Source: Calvatia gigantea
Lineage: Eukaryota; Basidiomycota; Agaricomycetes; Agaricales; Lycoperdaceae
Length of the DNA: 64,000 nucleotides
Assembly (NCBI GenBank): GCA_025093985.1
Contig: JACAAK010000005.1
Location: forward strand, 2,790,001 to 2,854,000
Reading direction: 5' to 3'
The translations under genes were made by a program, and so were the position numbers. Each line of letters opens with the position of its first letter. Within the stretch, counting starts at the first letter, position 1. A model generated the notes under the pieces. It saw only the letters and a program-made list of their open reading frames with translations, was not told the DNA's origin and did not search any database. Positions 12,565 through 24,716 of the stretch are shown piece by piece.

Positions 12565-13274
12565 AGAGGCTGGATGAAAGATAAAGTTTATCATCACCCT
12601 ATCGACGTTTGCTGTCGCTTGTACGCTTTTTTTTTTAACCTTGTCACCGAATTGGCAAGGACTTTTTTTAAAATAAATTTCTCTACGTAGTTATCAAACG
12701 TAGGATGGTAAGGTAAAGAGGTCGAATATGTTGTGCGAACTCGAGTTTTTTGTGTTTTTTTTTTCCTCATTTTCCTGAATTTCCAGCTGTCATGTGAGCA
12801 AGACTGATCGACTTGAGCTGGTTTCAACCCTTGGTTTTGTAAAAAAAAAAATACTAGCGGAATTGATGGGCTAACACTGATTGCGAGCTGACTATAAATC
12901 TAGTCCACATACGCTCAAATCGCGAAGGTGGGGAATCGCGAAGGTGGGGAATAGGTGTCGATTTGCGAAACCTGTTGTTGGATCAATCTGTTTCCACGCC
13001 CTCTACCCCTACTCTGGGCTGAGCGCCGTACTTTTCAAAAATTCTGTCCGGTCCGGATTTTCTTCTGGACCCTCATGAGTTCTCGGTACGGTTGTTGATT
13101 GTTTCTGTGTATCTCTGGCGCTGTCATAATTCACATTCCCAGGCCCAGGAAGGTGTGGTTGGTCGGTCGTTTGGTCGATTGGTTGGTTGGTGGTGCACCA
13201 GTATTTACCCCTTGCGGTAGCACCCCACAAGAGGAAGGCAGAATGGAAGTATTCCACCCTTTCTGATCGCTGCC
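12565..13274. other. Intergenic between converging genes
   Basis: No gene recognised. It contains several poly-T and poly-A runs (12628-12680, 12745-12770, 12840-12852) and a short exact direct repeat (cgcgaaggtgggga, about 12919-12950). Confidence 0.5.
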
Positions 13275-14587
13275 CTAGCATTTGGAACGCTGGGCGGCCA
13301 TCCATGAAACTCGCATGGTTGCTCGATTCGCCGAGCTGTAGAGTAGCATGTCGGGCAAGCAGTTAAACGGATAAGTAATACAATATGGTATCAATTGATC
13401 GGAAACTCTACACAGTGCCGAGATGAGGTTGAGAGAATGAAGGGGTATCACATTACAACAAAAGAGCGAAATACTGGCGAAAACGACCAAAAACAAGCTC
13501 AAGTTAGCCGAAGCAACTTCAAGATGGCCTGCACCGCTCCCAATCGCGAAGGTAGTAGTGGGGAATGTCGCGCTAGATGTTGGCATGCCGGCAACAGCAT
13601 CAACGAGCGGAACATTCCCTCCAATAGTCGTATTCAAACAATTCAACAAACCCATATCTGTGTTGTTCGGAAGGGGCGCGTCGGGTGCGCTTTCGTTCCC
13701 ACTGAACACGGCGGTGTTGTTATACCCATCGAGTGTCAACGCGACACTGCTAGCACGATAATATTGCACAGCCTGTTCTGGAACAGGTGGGCCTGTAGGC
13801 AGGTAGGGCGAGGGTGCTGTTGAATTGGCCTGGGAGAGCGAAGAGTTGCAGGAAGAGTTGATATCACTAATTAGGGATGTGACCGTCGTTCTATCAGCGA
13901 GTAATCGGAAGGTCGAATTGGTGGTGGAGTTAATGGAGGTGAACGCGGCTGTGTATAAGGGACCACCCGGTCGTGTGGTATTGTCTGGGAAGGCCGTACT
14001 TTGCGGGATGTTAGAATAGAAAAGCGAAGCGAATGCGGTGCGAAATAGTACGTACTTCGTGGGTATCGAGGTAGTGCACTGTTCCGACACCAGCTACACC
14101 GCCCCATGCTACTGGCCAGAAGTAGAAGGGGAAACCGCGACCATCGACGCCACGTCCTGGGATTCCAGGATAGCCACTTCCATATTGCCTGGACAATAAA
14201 GATATCGATAGTCAGCATTCGAACAAACATGGACGAAGTCGAAATTTTTTACTTGGTGCCATATACTTGATCTCTGGTTCCACCACCTTGTGTTCTGCCA
14301 GAGAATGGCTGGCCGGACGAAATAGTAGTGACGGAACCACCACCTTTGCCGTTAGTCGAGGCAGGCCTTGTAGTCCCACCAACACTGATTGGGCTACCTC
14401 TTCCAGAGGCACCGCTGGCTCCTCCACCCCCACCAGATGACCCTCCACCGCCAGAACTTCCTGCACCACGACCACCACGACCACCGCGACCGCCCCCACT
14501 ACTACCACCACCCCCACCACGGCCGCCTCCACCGCCTCCGCCCCCACCACCTCCCTTTCGTCTTTGAAAATTATTTTCGAGGGCCAT
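13275..14587 (-). CDS. Gly-rich N-terminus, N-glycosylation-rich membrane protein
   Basis: Unrecognised family. Exon 1 from ATG 14587 encodes MALENNFQRRKG followed by about 60 residues of Gly/Ser/Arg repeats. An intron at about 14250-14190 joins to QYGSGYPGIPGRG, GFPFYFWPVAWGG and VHYLDTHE. After a second intron comes a Ser/Thr/Asn-rich ectodomain with many N-x-S/T sequons (SINSTTNSTF, DINSSCNSSL, GYNNTAVF, GNESAPD, LNTTIGG). Near the C-terminus a hydrophobic segment, LSLFLVVFASISLFCC, could be a membrane anchor or GPI signal. One extra base is seen at the start of the third exon. The true stop may be upstream of 13275. A truncated relative is at 6470-6990. Confidence 0.6.
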
Positions 14588-14950
14588 GTAAAAAGAATAT
14601 GAAAAGCTTAAAAAGAAGTTTTACCTGATTACTTATATACCTTCGCTGCTGTCAATTTGATCGAGGAGAAGCAGTGTCATAGTGACAGGCGGGTTTCTAC
14701 TAGTCACTTCGGGTTTCGCGTTTGCGGGCTGTGCGAACTAATCAAAAGGCGGCCGGCAGGGAACTTGGAAGTGGGGGATTGAAACTTGTGAAAAAATGGA
14801 AGGCTGGGTAAGAAGTGGTGTATTCGTCTTGGCGTGTGCCGTACGTGGTGAGTCCTGGGCAGTGTTTTTCCGGATGGAAATTTTACAGCATTTTGCGTGA
14901 ATTCCTGTTCACCTTCCCCGAATGAGAAAAAAATCGTTTTAGCTTTGAGA
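14588..14950. other. Promoter interval of the Gly-rich gene
   Basis: No coding sequence seen. It separates the divergently read Gly-rich protein and the tRNA's downstream side. Confidence 0.4.
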
Positions 14951-15024
14951 TGGCCAACGTGGGGATCGAACCCAAGACCTTCGCGTTATTAGCACGACGC
15001 TCTAACCAACTGAGCTAGTCGGCC
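14951..15024 (-). tRNA. tRNA-Ile (anticodon AAT)
   Basis: The reverse complement folds as a complete 74 nt cloverleaf: acceptor GGCCGAC/GTTGGCC with one G-U pair, D arm GCTC...GAGC, anticodon stem TCGTG/CGCGA around loop CTAATAA (anticodon AAT), and T arm with TTCGATC. The discriminator is A. There is no intron, and CCA is not encoded. It is identical to the gene at 43550-43623. Confidence 0.96.
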
Positions 15025-15319
15025 GACATGCATGCGTGTGTTGGTCCTGTTTGTATAGTCGCACACCTTCACACATCGGGTTATGGCAATTGATGTTTGT
15101 CATTTTTCTGCAATTCACTTCTCTATCTTCTGCGAGCCTGTGGCGTCTCCTGTGCAGAGCGTCATTGTGCCAACATTTCTTCGCGTTTCCTGCTGCAATA
15201 ATCCTATAGTGGACACTGTTGTGGACCACCCACGGACAAACCTTGACTTGGACTTGATTTATCAGTAAAAAAAGCGATCAAAAACGAAGCGCAGAACGAC
15301 AGCTCATTCTCCTTCAACC

Positions 15320-17587
15320 ATGGCCAACAAGAAGGCCAAGCGCGCAGCCTCGAAAACGGCCTCCAAATCCACGCAGAATGGTACGGCCACCACTGCTGCT
15401 GCTGCTACTCCGACACCTACTCCAGAGGTGGTTGCAAACGGCGTCGAAGCGTGAGTTACAGTTACCTCGTCGTGACACGCGGCTGGCCTCATGTTTCCAG
15501 TGACTAACTCTTGAGTTCGTTTCTTCAGACAGGATTCAGACAAGAGCTCGCCTACGACCTTCTGAAGCTCCCTCCTCCGCCAATGGCTCTGCAGCACCCG
15601 ATGTTTCTGAGAGTCCAACAACACCGCCTGAGGCTGTTAAGCCAGAAACACCCGAGGGGCTTTCGATACGTGCAGAAAATGCTTAAAGAGAGTGGGAACG
15701 TAGCTTTCAAAGCTGGTAGATACGGAGAGGCTATTGATCGTTACACCGAGGCGATTCGTAAGTACATGATCCGGGGGAAATCTCCTAATCATCACAAAAG
15801 TTTAATGACACAATCTCATCATTGATATAGAACTTAAGCCTTCCGAGCCGGCTTATCTGACGAACAGGGCAGCGGCTTATATGGGTATCAAACGGTTCAG
15901 ACCGGCACTTGAGGATTGTCAACATGCAGGCAACGCTTCAGAAAGCCTCACCTTCAGCTAAGACCCTCCTCCGGCTCGCGCGATGTCAGCTAGCGCTCGG
16001 TTCAACAACGGCCGCAACGTCCACCGTCAAGGACGCCCTTTCTCTTGAGCCTACGAACGCTCAAGCATTACAACTACGAGGGAAGATTAAAACGTTGGAG
16101 GGCCACGTACAGAACTTTGAACAGGCAAGGGAGAAGAAGGAGTGGGGGCTTGCAAGGCTAGCGCTGGACAAGTGCCTACAGGCAATCGAAGGCGAGGGCG
16201 GTGAAATTCCAGCAGATTGGAGAGTGTGGAGAGTGGAACTTGAGCTGGCACGAGGGAATTGGGAAGCCGCTAATATGGCTGCCAAGTACGTTGTCTACGC
16301 TGACGCATCCTCATTCGTTTTGTTGATTTTCATGTTCAGTGATGCCCTTCGCACAAACTCGAATTCACCAGATATTCTCGCTCTGCGGGGTCTCGTGCTT
16401 TTCCTTAGTGGAAGACTGGAACAAGCAAAGGCGCATGCCCAAAATGCACTCCGGTTAGATCCTTCATGTGAACCTGCACAGAAGCTGCGGAAGCGCGTTA
16501 GAGATGTCGAGCGATTGAAGGAAGAGGGTAATACCGCTTTTAAGGGGGGTAAACTCCAAGAGGCAGTAGACAAGTACTCAGAGGCGCTAGAGGTTCGTAG
16601 TGGGTTATCATTCAACTTGTCCTCTATTTTTCAACGCAGTATCGCATTTATAGCGTATAGGAGAAGCTCCTGATGAAGGCAGAGGTGGTCAGATCCGCGC
16701 CACAGCTTCTCTCGAACCGAGCCACAACACTCCTCAAGGTCAGTCCCCCCTCTCGCCTTTCTCCCAACAGCAATCTAAATTTGACACACACACCCTTATA
16801 TTTTTATAATATAGCTCAAGCAAACACGAAGAAGCCCTCAAAGACACAGGACACCTCCCTCGAGCTTTCCCCAAACTCCTTCAAAGCCCTCCGCACACGC
16901 GCCCGCATCCACCTTCACCTCGAAAACTTCGACAACTCCATCGCCGATTTCAAATCCGCCATCCAACAAGCCCAGACTGAAGGTGGTGCGACTGAGAACG
17001 ATATCCGTGGGTTACGTGCGGAGCTGAAAAAAGCTGAGGCGGCGTTGAAGAGGAGTAAGACGAAAGATTATTATAAGATTCTTGGTGTGGCCAGAGATTG
17101 TGGGGATGCGGAGATTAAGAAGGCGTATAGGAGGGAGAGTTTGAAGCATCATCCTGATAAGGTACGAGTACGCCTACGTGTGTTGTACCTGCCCGTTTTG
17201 TTCGGGTTCGTTGGTTTCCCGGTGTGCACTATTTTGCTGACTCGTTCTTTTGCTTCTCTGTGTTTTACTTAGGGTGGTGATGAAGAGAAGTTTAAACTTG
17301 TAGCTGAAGCTCATGCTGTTCTCTCTGACCCACAACGACGCCAGCGGTACGATCTGGGCGAAGACGAAGACGGGATGAACGACGGTGGGGGGATGGGTGG
17401 CGGATTTAACCAAATGGACCTCTCAGAAATCTTCGCACAGTTCCAAGGAGGCGGTATGGGTGGCGGTGGTGGTGGATTTGGTGGCGGATTTAGTGGCGGA
17501 TTCCCTGGTGGTGGTGCTCGGTTCACTTCACATGGAGGTGCTGGTGGTCGAAGAGGATTCCATTCGGCGCAAGGTTTCCCGTTCTGA
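15320..17587 (+). CDS. TPR and J-domain co-chaperone (DNAJC7-like)
   Basis: Predicted Hsp70/Hsp90 co-chaperone. The start ATG 15320 gives a Lys/Ala-rich N-terminus ([17 protein letters not shown]). Several TPR units follow, for example [79 protein letters not shown] and [19 protein letters not shown]. The C-terminal J domain begins [22 protein letters not shown] and has the HPD motif at about 17150. After a last intron, [20 protein letters not shown] and a Gly-rich tail end at TGA 17587. At least five apparent single-base insertions (for example near 15680, 15928, 16705, 16820 and 16850) break the frame between well-conserved segments; the coding signal resumes each time. The 3' end is duplicated in decayed form at 27762-28220. 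Confidence 0.8.
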
Positions 17588-17907
17588 TCGGATGGGTTTT
17601 GCTGTCTGTTTGGCTGGGATAGTCGACGTTTAATCCGCGGGGGTTATAGTCTCTGATATGTTCTGTCCTCTCGTGGATGATGTTCGATATTTGGATTTGT
17701 CATATCTCGCATTTCTTTCGTATTTACGCATTTCAGAAATTTTGTTTGGAATATAATCCATCAGATACGCGACATACATCCATATTGCATGTGCAGCAGT
17801 GAAGATACCGAACTCGTGCTGGGTACGAGTACAAGTTAGTCCATTGGTCCATTGAAGTAATCTAATGTTTAGAAAATCCTGCCCGGTACGGGACAAAGAG
17901 AGGAGAA
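17588..17907. other. 3' flank of the J-protein gene
   Basis: No gene seen. It is the shared 3' intergenic segment of the duplication, matching 28215-28541, and separates two convergent genes. Confidence 0.5.
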
Positions 17908-19370
17908 TCAGACATCAGATGCAACTCTTGTCGGATGCTCAAACCAAATATCAGTCCAAAATGCTCGCTTCGGAAGCAACGATAAGTACCTTGTCCCCAA
18001 TCCTACGGGTGTCTTGCCCAACGTCGTGCGTGACACGACTCGTTCGGGAACACCTGGTCTCGCGTCCGCCAGCGTCGTCAGCGTCATATTAGGGTGGCTC
18101 CACAGTCTGTCAGGGAGCGGAGCCCATCCGAAGCGTACAGTGCTACTAACATTTATCTTCTTGAGCGACTCAAATCGGGACATGAGCATATCCGAGAGCT
18201 CCCACCCCTTGTCATGTAAATGGTGAACATCCAACGACTTCAAGTTGGGTAACAGGGGCTTAGCATGAGGAGATAGCGTCAGCAGCTTGAAGAAATCATT
18301 GACTGCCCAGACGACCTTGAGTTCGACGAGGATTTGAAGTTGGGCAAGTGAAAAGAAGCGGGCTATAGAGTCTTTTGGCATGCCCACGAGAACTAGCCCT
18401 TTGAGAGTTCGTAGATGACACCCGGAGCGGTCGATGAATGTGTATAGTCCCTCAACGAATCTTTGATCGATGCCTTCGTCAGGGGCTACTTCAAGATATT
18501 GAAGGTGGGGGCACGTAAAGCGTTGGAGGATTGGTAGAACCGAGGCACGGGTACCAGGAGTCCTGAGTATGGAGATGTTGCGCAGCTTGTCCAGGGTGAG
18601 ATGAATGTCGGGAAGAGAGTAATGTAATTCTTGCTCGCCGTCTTTAATGTTGACCTGGACCATTTCCAGGTTCGGCCAATGAGCCAGCAACCTGATTAAG
18701 TCATCCAGTAGTTGTGGTTCATGACAGATGAATTCTGTTATACCCTTATGCATAGGTCCGACTGGCATGCTTCGTACTTCCAGCTTGCTCACATGGGGGT
18801 CGTAGACGACCCGAGGCCAAAGCCAAGCCGACAGCTGCGGATCCCATGGCTCACGATCGATAGGTCACAAGGGGGTACAGCTCAGGAGGATGTTCAAGAT
18901 CGACGTCGGCGCGAATATCGTGCATTCCTAAGCCTCCATCCCCTGGGATGTCGGCGAATTCGAAATCGATGTGTTCCCACAGAAACAACCACCTTCAGCA
19001 CACTCTGTTGATTAAGTCGTTGCTTGTTGCCGTGGTCTCCTTGTCCGATCTTCCGAATGACTTTTCGACAAATTCAAGGATGAGTGGAAAATAGTCAGCT
19101 CTTTCGAGCCAGAGTTTGGAGAGAAGACCGAGTGACGGTTCTAGGACGAAGACGAAGGTCCAGAGGTTTGCAAAGGTCCATGCGATGTTGCGCCAGAGCC
19201 ACAGACATGAATGAGGGGTATCGGAGTCGAGAATGTATCCGTAGAGTAGCGGACTGGACCAGTTTTGGGGACTCTGGAGTTTAATGTAATGTATAGAGAT
19301 TTCATAAAGAATTTCCGCTGGTAGATCATTAATGCCAGCTGCGTTGAGTTTGCCATTTCGAGAGCGACGT
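17908..19370 (-). pseudogene. F-box/LRR-type protein, duplicate 1 (broken 5' part)
   Basis: The 294-codon frame 17908-18792 matches the C-terminal two thirds of the protein at 28542-30177, including KLEVRSMPVGPMHKG, DLIRLLAHWPNLEMVQ, LTLDKLRNISIL, CPHLQYLEVAPDEG and LVLVGMPKDSIARFF. These are leucine-rich segments typical of basidiomycete F-box substrate adaptors. Upstream, remnants of the F-box and linker survive in three frames to about 19370 (LPAEILYE, LYITLNS, EFVEKSFGRSDKETTATS), with an in-frame stop in the segment corresponding to RLIDRDPW and several small indels. Single-base insertions alone could explain part of this, so its status as a dead copy is probable, not certain. Confidence 0.65.
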
Positions 19371-20047
19371 TGGGGGAGCCTGAAGTAGAAACAATTGGCC
19401 TGTGTCTCCTAGATAAAAGGATTTACTTCGGTTGTCACGAGTTTGTCGGCGGTGTCGCAATTGAGCGACCCTAGGGAAGATACAGTTCCTGCACTCCCAT
19501 CTCCTCCTTCGATTTTCACCCAAAATGGGATCAACCCGACTTTCAATGATGCTCAATTCGTGTATTGCGTCCATGACCACCTCTCCCTTTCCGTTGACCG
19601 GTGAATTCCTGTTGGATGGGACTGGTAATCCCTTTGCTCGGAGCACTAGGGGTTAACGGCGATGCTGCGGCGCTGCACCTTATTTCGCGGATCTGTTAAT
19701 CCAGCGCCCACCTTGCTTTCTCTTTGCGCGCGGGCTGTTAATCAACAATTGTAGGAGTTACTTGTACGGTATACGGCTTCCACCGCTGCTGCACACATAT
19801 CCAGTGGCGTAAGGCGATTGCGTCGCTGCGCCTGCTTCTGGGTTGTCAATATGAGGCAAGTTCATTTTCAAGCAACGGGTTGTGATGGCGAGGAAACAGA
19901 ATTTATCAACAGCAAGACGTCGCCAAATAAGTAGGTCTGGTCTCAGGGAGCGTGGTTCACCAATCGGATAACACATAGACATTTAGACATTATTTTAGTT
20001 ACTCAACGATGACTACCAACTGGTCATGAGACAAGTCATGGCCGTGG
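19371..20047. other. Spacer of duplication unit 1
   Basis: No gene recognised. It corresponds to the spacer at about 30180-31190 in copy 2 (shared words around ctttgctttctctttgcgcgcg and the ttaatcaa segment). Confidence 0.5.
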
Positions 20048-20265
20048 TCAACCGCACTGACAGTGACGGCCGCATGGGCAGCTGTAGTAGATATCCGTCA
20101 GTGTTTGGGGTAGGAAGAAATTGGATACACCCTCACACCCGACCGCAAGAGCACATGGGATTATAGCATCCTTTGTCTGTGAGAGAAGTCGTAGCGGTGT
20201 GCTGATGCATATATGGATTAGGTATCCCTGAGAGCAGAACGGGGGGAGTTGGTTGTGCTAACCAT
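20048..20265 (-). CDS. Metallothionein-like 7-Cys protein, gene 1
   Basis: Found by manual splicing. Exon 1 is only the ATG (20265-20263). Intron 1 (20262-20202, gttagc...cag) precedes exon 2 (20201-20137). Intron 2 (20136-20082, gtgagg...cag) precedes exon 3 (20081-20048, TGA). The product has 33 aa, begins MHTATTSLTDKG, and its cysteines are spaced C-x4-C-x-C-x3-C-x-C-x3-C-x-C. It has no aromatic residue except one Tyr. Seven Cys in C-x-C units, small size and no other domain match fungal copper metallothioneins, which bind Cu(I) in the cytosol. Residues between cysteines differ from genes 2 and 3 (GRV, GRH) while the Cys frame is kept, which argues for selection on the spliced protein. Metal specificity is inference. 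Confidence 0.82.
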
Positions 20266-20325
20266 GATATCAATGAAAGTTGGTCAAGTTGGAGGATAGG
20301 ATCAACCGACGTTGCCTTTTAAGTT

Positions 20326-20332
20326 TTTTATA
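20326..20332 (-). promoter_or_regulatory. TATA box of metallothionein-like gene 1
   Basis: TATAAAA on the minus strand, 61 bp upstream of the ATG. The same box occurs at a similar distance in all four paralogs. Confidence 0.65.
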
Positions 20333-20599
20333 CTATCCTTCACCTCAGTTGGCGCGTCACATCAGCGTCACGCCAGCCAAACCACCTCAATGAGCGTGAC
20401 AAGCACAGCAACTTCCAGACCGCGTTGCAGTCCACGGAGAAATATTGAAAAAATTGGACAATGTTTTAAAATTCAAATAATCTATGATGCAAATTTTCAC
20501 AGATTGGAGGAAGGGAAGGTGGCGAACGCCAACTGGGGGGGAGCGCCAACCGAGGGTGAAGGATACTAACCAGGGCAGCTGCAGGCAGGTCAAGATAGG

Positions 20600-22598
20600 G
20601 GAGATAAGGTCGTTGTCCTTATCAGGCAAGTTGCAAGTTGTACCTGAATAGAATAATTTCTTGTCAAGTCACAATTCTCAATGTAATCAGCCTCGCCTGA
20701 AGGACAGAACTACGACAAGAACAACTAGTGTTTCTTATCAACGCTGTCCGGTGCATCGCCTTGTGCTTTTTGTCTCATCAATTTCTTTCAGAAAATAACT
20801 GCTCGGTTAAGCTGAAGGATTTGCTTACTGTTCGCCACCATCGAGGTGGGGTCGTTGACCCTTAAGGTTTCCGCCCAGACGCGACATTCGGCAGTATCGA
20901 GACCAACCCGACCTGTTGCTCAACCTCATCTCATATGTCCTGCCTACCCTTATCTTTCCCTTTGCAAGTTACCTGCTGAGTGCCATCCTACCAAAAATTT
21001 GTTCTCTACATATTTACATCTCAAGGATATTCGGTGCCTCGCTAACGGCTTCAAAAGCATCTGATTAAATCTGCCAAACACAGGTAAATGCATGTTCTAT
21101 GGGCTCCCTTGGCCAGGCTACCAAAGTGGTGCGGTGACTGGAACTGGCCGCACGTAGGCTGGACGAGCGCTGAAGTGCAGATACTGGATACAGGCTAACT
21201 TATAACAGCGGATAGAGGGGCGGGTAGGAAATTGGTGCATCTTGACTTGATTGCCGCTCTGCGTGATAACTAGGTATGAACCTCCAAGATAATGGTCTAT
21301 ACATGAGCACAGTAGGCAGAGAGTAGATTGGTTAATATTTGATCTTCTGAAGTCTAGTGGGCGTATCCCTAAAACATCCGAAGTGATATTAGAGAGAAGA
21401 CGGTGCAGAGCGTGGGTTTCTATGGTTGAGTCAAACCTCAGTTCACTTGGCCCGTCGGATGATGGATTAGGACTTGCACGACCTTTCTCGGAGGGGTACT
21501 TCAGACGGGTGGGTCGTAGACCTTCATTGGATGAGACTGGGGATCCGTTCGTTCACAGCACGCCCAAAGAGAATCAAGTGGCGTTGTGACTTGTCCGGAA
21601 ACCGCTGGTTTGGTACGCCCTTTCCTTCCTGGGGAAGGAAAGAGCTAGACCAGTGGCTTGCCGTCGTTGATCACTTGTTTGAAAATGATCACCTGTTTGG
21701 GAACTGTGATTTATAGACAATCCCATTTTCTGAAATTGTCATAAAATCTTGAAAAAACAAGAAACCAATTCTCACCATATGCAACAAGCCCCATGCAAAA
21801 TCACGAGTGGATAGCTGCAGAGAGGGCTGAGAAAATCGCCTGCGACTCAAAATTTGCAAGGGGACCATCAACGAAAGTAGCTCTTTATATCTCAGGTATA
21901 TCGGAATGTAGTACTTGGACAGATCTGACCTTCAAAGAACATTTCTGGAACGGTCCGCTGGTGCGCTCCGGTTAGATTAAACATGTAAATTGGCAACTTT
22001 TGTGCGGAAATTTCGAACCTCGTCTTCTAACGTCTGTCACAACTGTCAATAATATGATCGTAGATGAGGGAGGGGGTAGGAGTTGAAAGCAGACAATACA
22101 AAGAGATTGTAATTGACATGCCGAACATCGGCTGATACGTCAGAGCTTCTCTACAACAATTGATTGAGCAAAATTTAAGGACCCAATTATCTGCAAAAGT
22201 ATAGAAAAATGCAAGAAAATAATATTATGGTGCTTCCGGAGGCATACTTGGTGAAATTTTGAGGGATAGGGGCAGTGACCCAGCCATCTCCGGATCACTA
22301 CCCCAATCCTTCAGGATTTGACCAAGTTCCCCTGTGAATCCATCGGAAATTACTTTTCCGCATTTTTCTGTATGCCTAGAGAAGACTTGTTATTTAAGAT
22401 GTATTCGGAAAAATTGCTGTAAAGCGGCCTTTCCAGCATATGTCGTTGATTTAAGAGGCCACGTGACTCAAAAAAACGTCAACTGTGAAAGTGTGAAAAT
22501 GAACCGCGGACTTCCCGTATGCCCTAGGCGGGGTTAGGGCGTGTAATTTCATCACGGCCATTGCCGCTAATTGGCATTCAGGGCAACACAGCTCACTG
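20600..22598. other. Intergenic, partly duplicated spacer
   Basis: No gene recognised. About 20640-21000 matches 31610-31850 and 34020-34260. The 21560-21640 segment (aagtggcgttgtg...tttggta) recurs near 31870, 34490 and 37150, marking repeated spacer units. A block with 'tagctctttatatctcaggtatat' at 21880-21905 partly recurs at 52360-52445; I could not define an element. Confidence 0.5.
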
Positions 22599-24716
22599 TT
22601 GATGTTGAGGCAATATCGCCATTTCCCCTCCATGATATTCAAATTCCTCAATTGTTTGAAAAGTCAACATCCCGGCCCGGAAGGGCGGGTGCGTGGTCGG
22701 TCTGACCATTCCCCCCCTCCAAAATTCGACCAAGGGCGTGGCGGCCGAACTGCCGACACCGCCAGAGTTGCCGCCCAAAAATCCAGATGCAACGACGACC
22801 ACACCAACCCCGCTCGCACAGTGGACGCCGCCCATCCAGAATTTAGTGGACTCAATCACGACTACTTTATTCACCCTCCTGCCAACTATTCCGACCACGT
22901 CCCTGCAACGAACCCTCCGGATCCGAGCATTAGCCGCGGGAAGCCTAGCAGCACACCACTACTTCATGTCCCAGGATCCGGTACCAGTCACCTCGACTCC
23001 CGTCACAACTCTGAAGTGCCTCCCCACCAACCTGCAGCAGGATTTGGTGGGTGGAATGTCTTCATGAAATCGTTTTTTTGGCTCATTAGATATTTTCCAT
23101 AGATGCCGCCAATGCACAGAACAGTAATGATGGCGTCAACTTCTTTCAAGAAGCCCGTAATATCAGTGTTAGTGGCTCAAATATAGCTGGTATCAATGGG
23201 TCAGTCAGCATCGTCAACAAGTACCTCGACTCTGGGAAAGCCGGTATTTACTCCCGAGTTATAGCCTAGAGATTGGCTTGTTAAATACATTACAACAGGC
23301 TTGAAAGCTCTTCTTCCCTACGTATGCTCGGGAGCGGCAGTGGATTCGGGTGAGCGGGATCCACCCCCACTGTGTCATCCGGGAACTCGTAAAGAAATTC
23401 AGGATAGACTGTTGATCTGGTTTGACAATATCGAACGCCAGCGACAGATGATATGGGTCACCGGGCCTGCTGGCACTGGTAAATCGGCTGTGGCTCAGTC
23501 CTTCTCCGAGCTCTGCGTCAAGAAAGGCCGCTTCGGAGCGGCCTTCTTCTTCTCCCGGTCAAACAAGCGGGACAAACCCAACACGGTCATTCCAACCCTC
23601 GCATATCAAATGGCCACGCGCTTCCCCGACTACAAGGTGCTTCTCATGAAACGTATCACCAGCGACCCTACCATCCTCGAGAAAACCCGTCGCATTCAAT
23701 TCACGGAGCTCATTATTGAGCCCATCTCAATTTTACAGGCGCGAGGACACCCAACCACTCGAGACCCACTTCTTATCCTCCTTGACAGCTTGGATGAATG
23801 TGAGGGAACGGCCGCCCAGTGCGAGTTTGTGGAGATGATTGGTGAGGTCGCACGGCCGAAGAAGAACCTTCCCCTCCTTTGGTTGATCTGCAGCCGCCCA
23901 GAACCACACCTTAAGCGTATCTTCCTACGGCCCGACTTTGTCGTTAATTGTGACAAGGAGGAGCTTTTAATTGATGCAAGGACCCGAAGTGATGTTGACC
24001 TCCTTTTACGCGACGGCTTTTCAAAACTTCGGGCAGAGTTCCCGGACGTTACAGACTCATCTTGGCCATCGAGAAACCAATTTAATACGGTGTCAAAGAT
24101 CACCTCCGGCCTTTTCGTCCTTGCATCGACCATTATGAAGTACCTCGGCGACCCCAAGTATGCAGATCCAATGGGGCGCCTTGTCACTCTGCTAGAATTC
24201 ATGCAGGACGCCCGTAGAATTGGCATAAAAAACCCTCTCGAGGCCCTCGATCTACTTTACTCCATGATCCTTGCCGACATACCAGGCGATATCCTCCCAG
24301 CGACAAAGAGGATATTAGCATACCATATAGCATTACAATCCTTCCCATTTGGGAAATTTACCCTCCAGACCCTCTGCAATTTCTTGAATATTGAGCGGAG
24401 TGCCTTGTATGTCGCTATGCAGAGACTCCACTCAGTGGTCGATGTGCCTTCACCCGAGGACGCCCACGAGCTACATCTACAATTTCATCATGCATCATTC
24501 GAGGAATATCTTACCAACCCCATCAGAAGTGGGAGGTTCGCGATTGCAATCGACGCGAGCAGAGCTCGTGTTGAGATCCCCAAACTCTGTCCTTTTACGT
24601 ACAAGACTAATAGGATGGACACTGGCACGTCTTTTACGATTTGTCATGATAACGAATGCTTACGGGAAGTACAGATCCCCTGTGGGATTCGATTCAAACT
24701 TCTGAAAAAGGCATGA
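22599..24716 (+). CDS. NACHT-domain STAND NTPase (fungal NLR-like)
   Basis: Predicted signal-transduction NTPase like fungal NLR proteins that act in self/non-self recognition. Exon 1 (22599 or internal ATG, to 23046) is Pro-rich and low complexity. Exon 2 (from 23103) encodes NISVSGSNIAGINGSVSIVN, the short beta-like motif common before fungal NACHT domains. Exon 3 starts about 23300 with GLKALLPYVCSGAAVDSGE. The NACHT domain follows: Walker A GPAGTGKS (about 23464-23487), AAFFFSRSNKRD, Walker B LLILLDSLDECEG (about 23771-23809), and LPLLWLICSRPEPHL. The winged-helix-like region ends HLQFHHASFEEYL. The frame ends at 24716 without WD, ankyrin or TPR repeats. A kinase module starts immediately downstream on the same strand, and an unseen intron near 24600-24700 could join the two into one protein. 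Confidence 0.88.

Larger units (their letters stand above)
17165..21050. repeat. Segmental duplication, copy 1 (partner 27762-31930)
   Basis: Long stretches match 27762-31930 in the same orientation: the last intron and exon of the J-protein gene, its 3' flank, an F-box gene, the following spacer and a metallothionein-like gene with its upstream DNA. Identity is highest across the F-box gene (17908-18780 against 28542-29410) and lower in spacers. Boundaries are approximate because they are judged by eye. Confidence 0.8.

Noticed and set aside
14328..14567. Pro-rich plus-strand frame
   Set aside because: Antisense of the Gly-rich exon of the minus-strand membrane protein; GGN codons read backwards give Pro.
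22693..23067. 124-codon plus-strand frame inside the NACHT gene's first exon
   Set aside because: Alternative frame of Pro/Thr-rich DNA. Only the other frame splices correctly at 23046/23103 into the NISVSGSNIAG segment.
23696..24226. 176-codon minus-strand frame
   Set aside because: Antisense of the NACHT domain, which carries Walker A and B on the plus strand.
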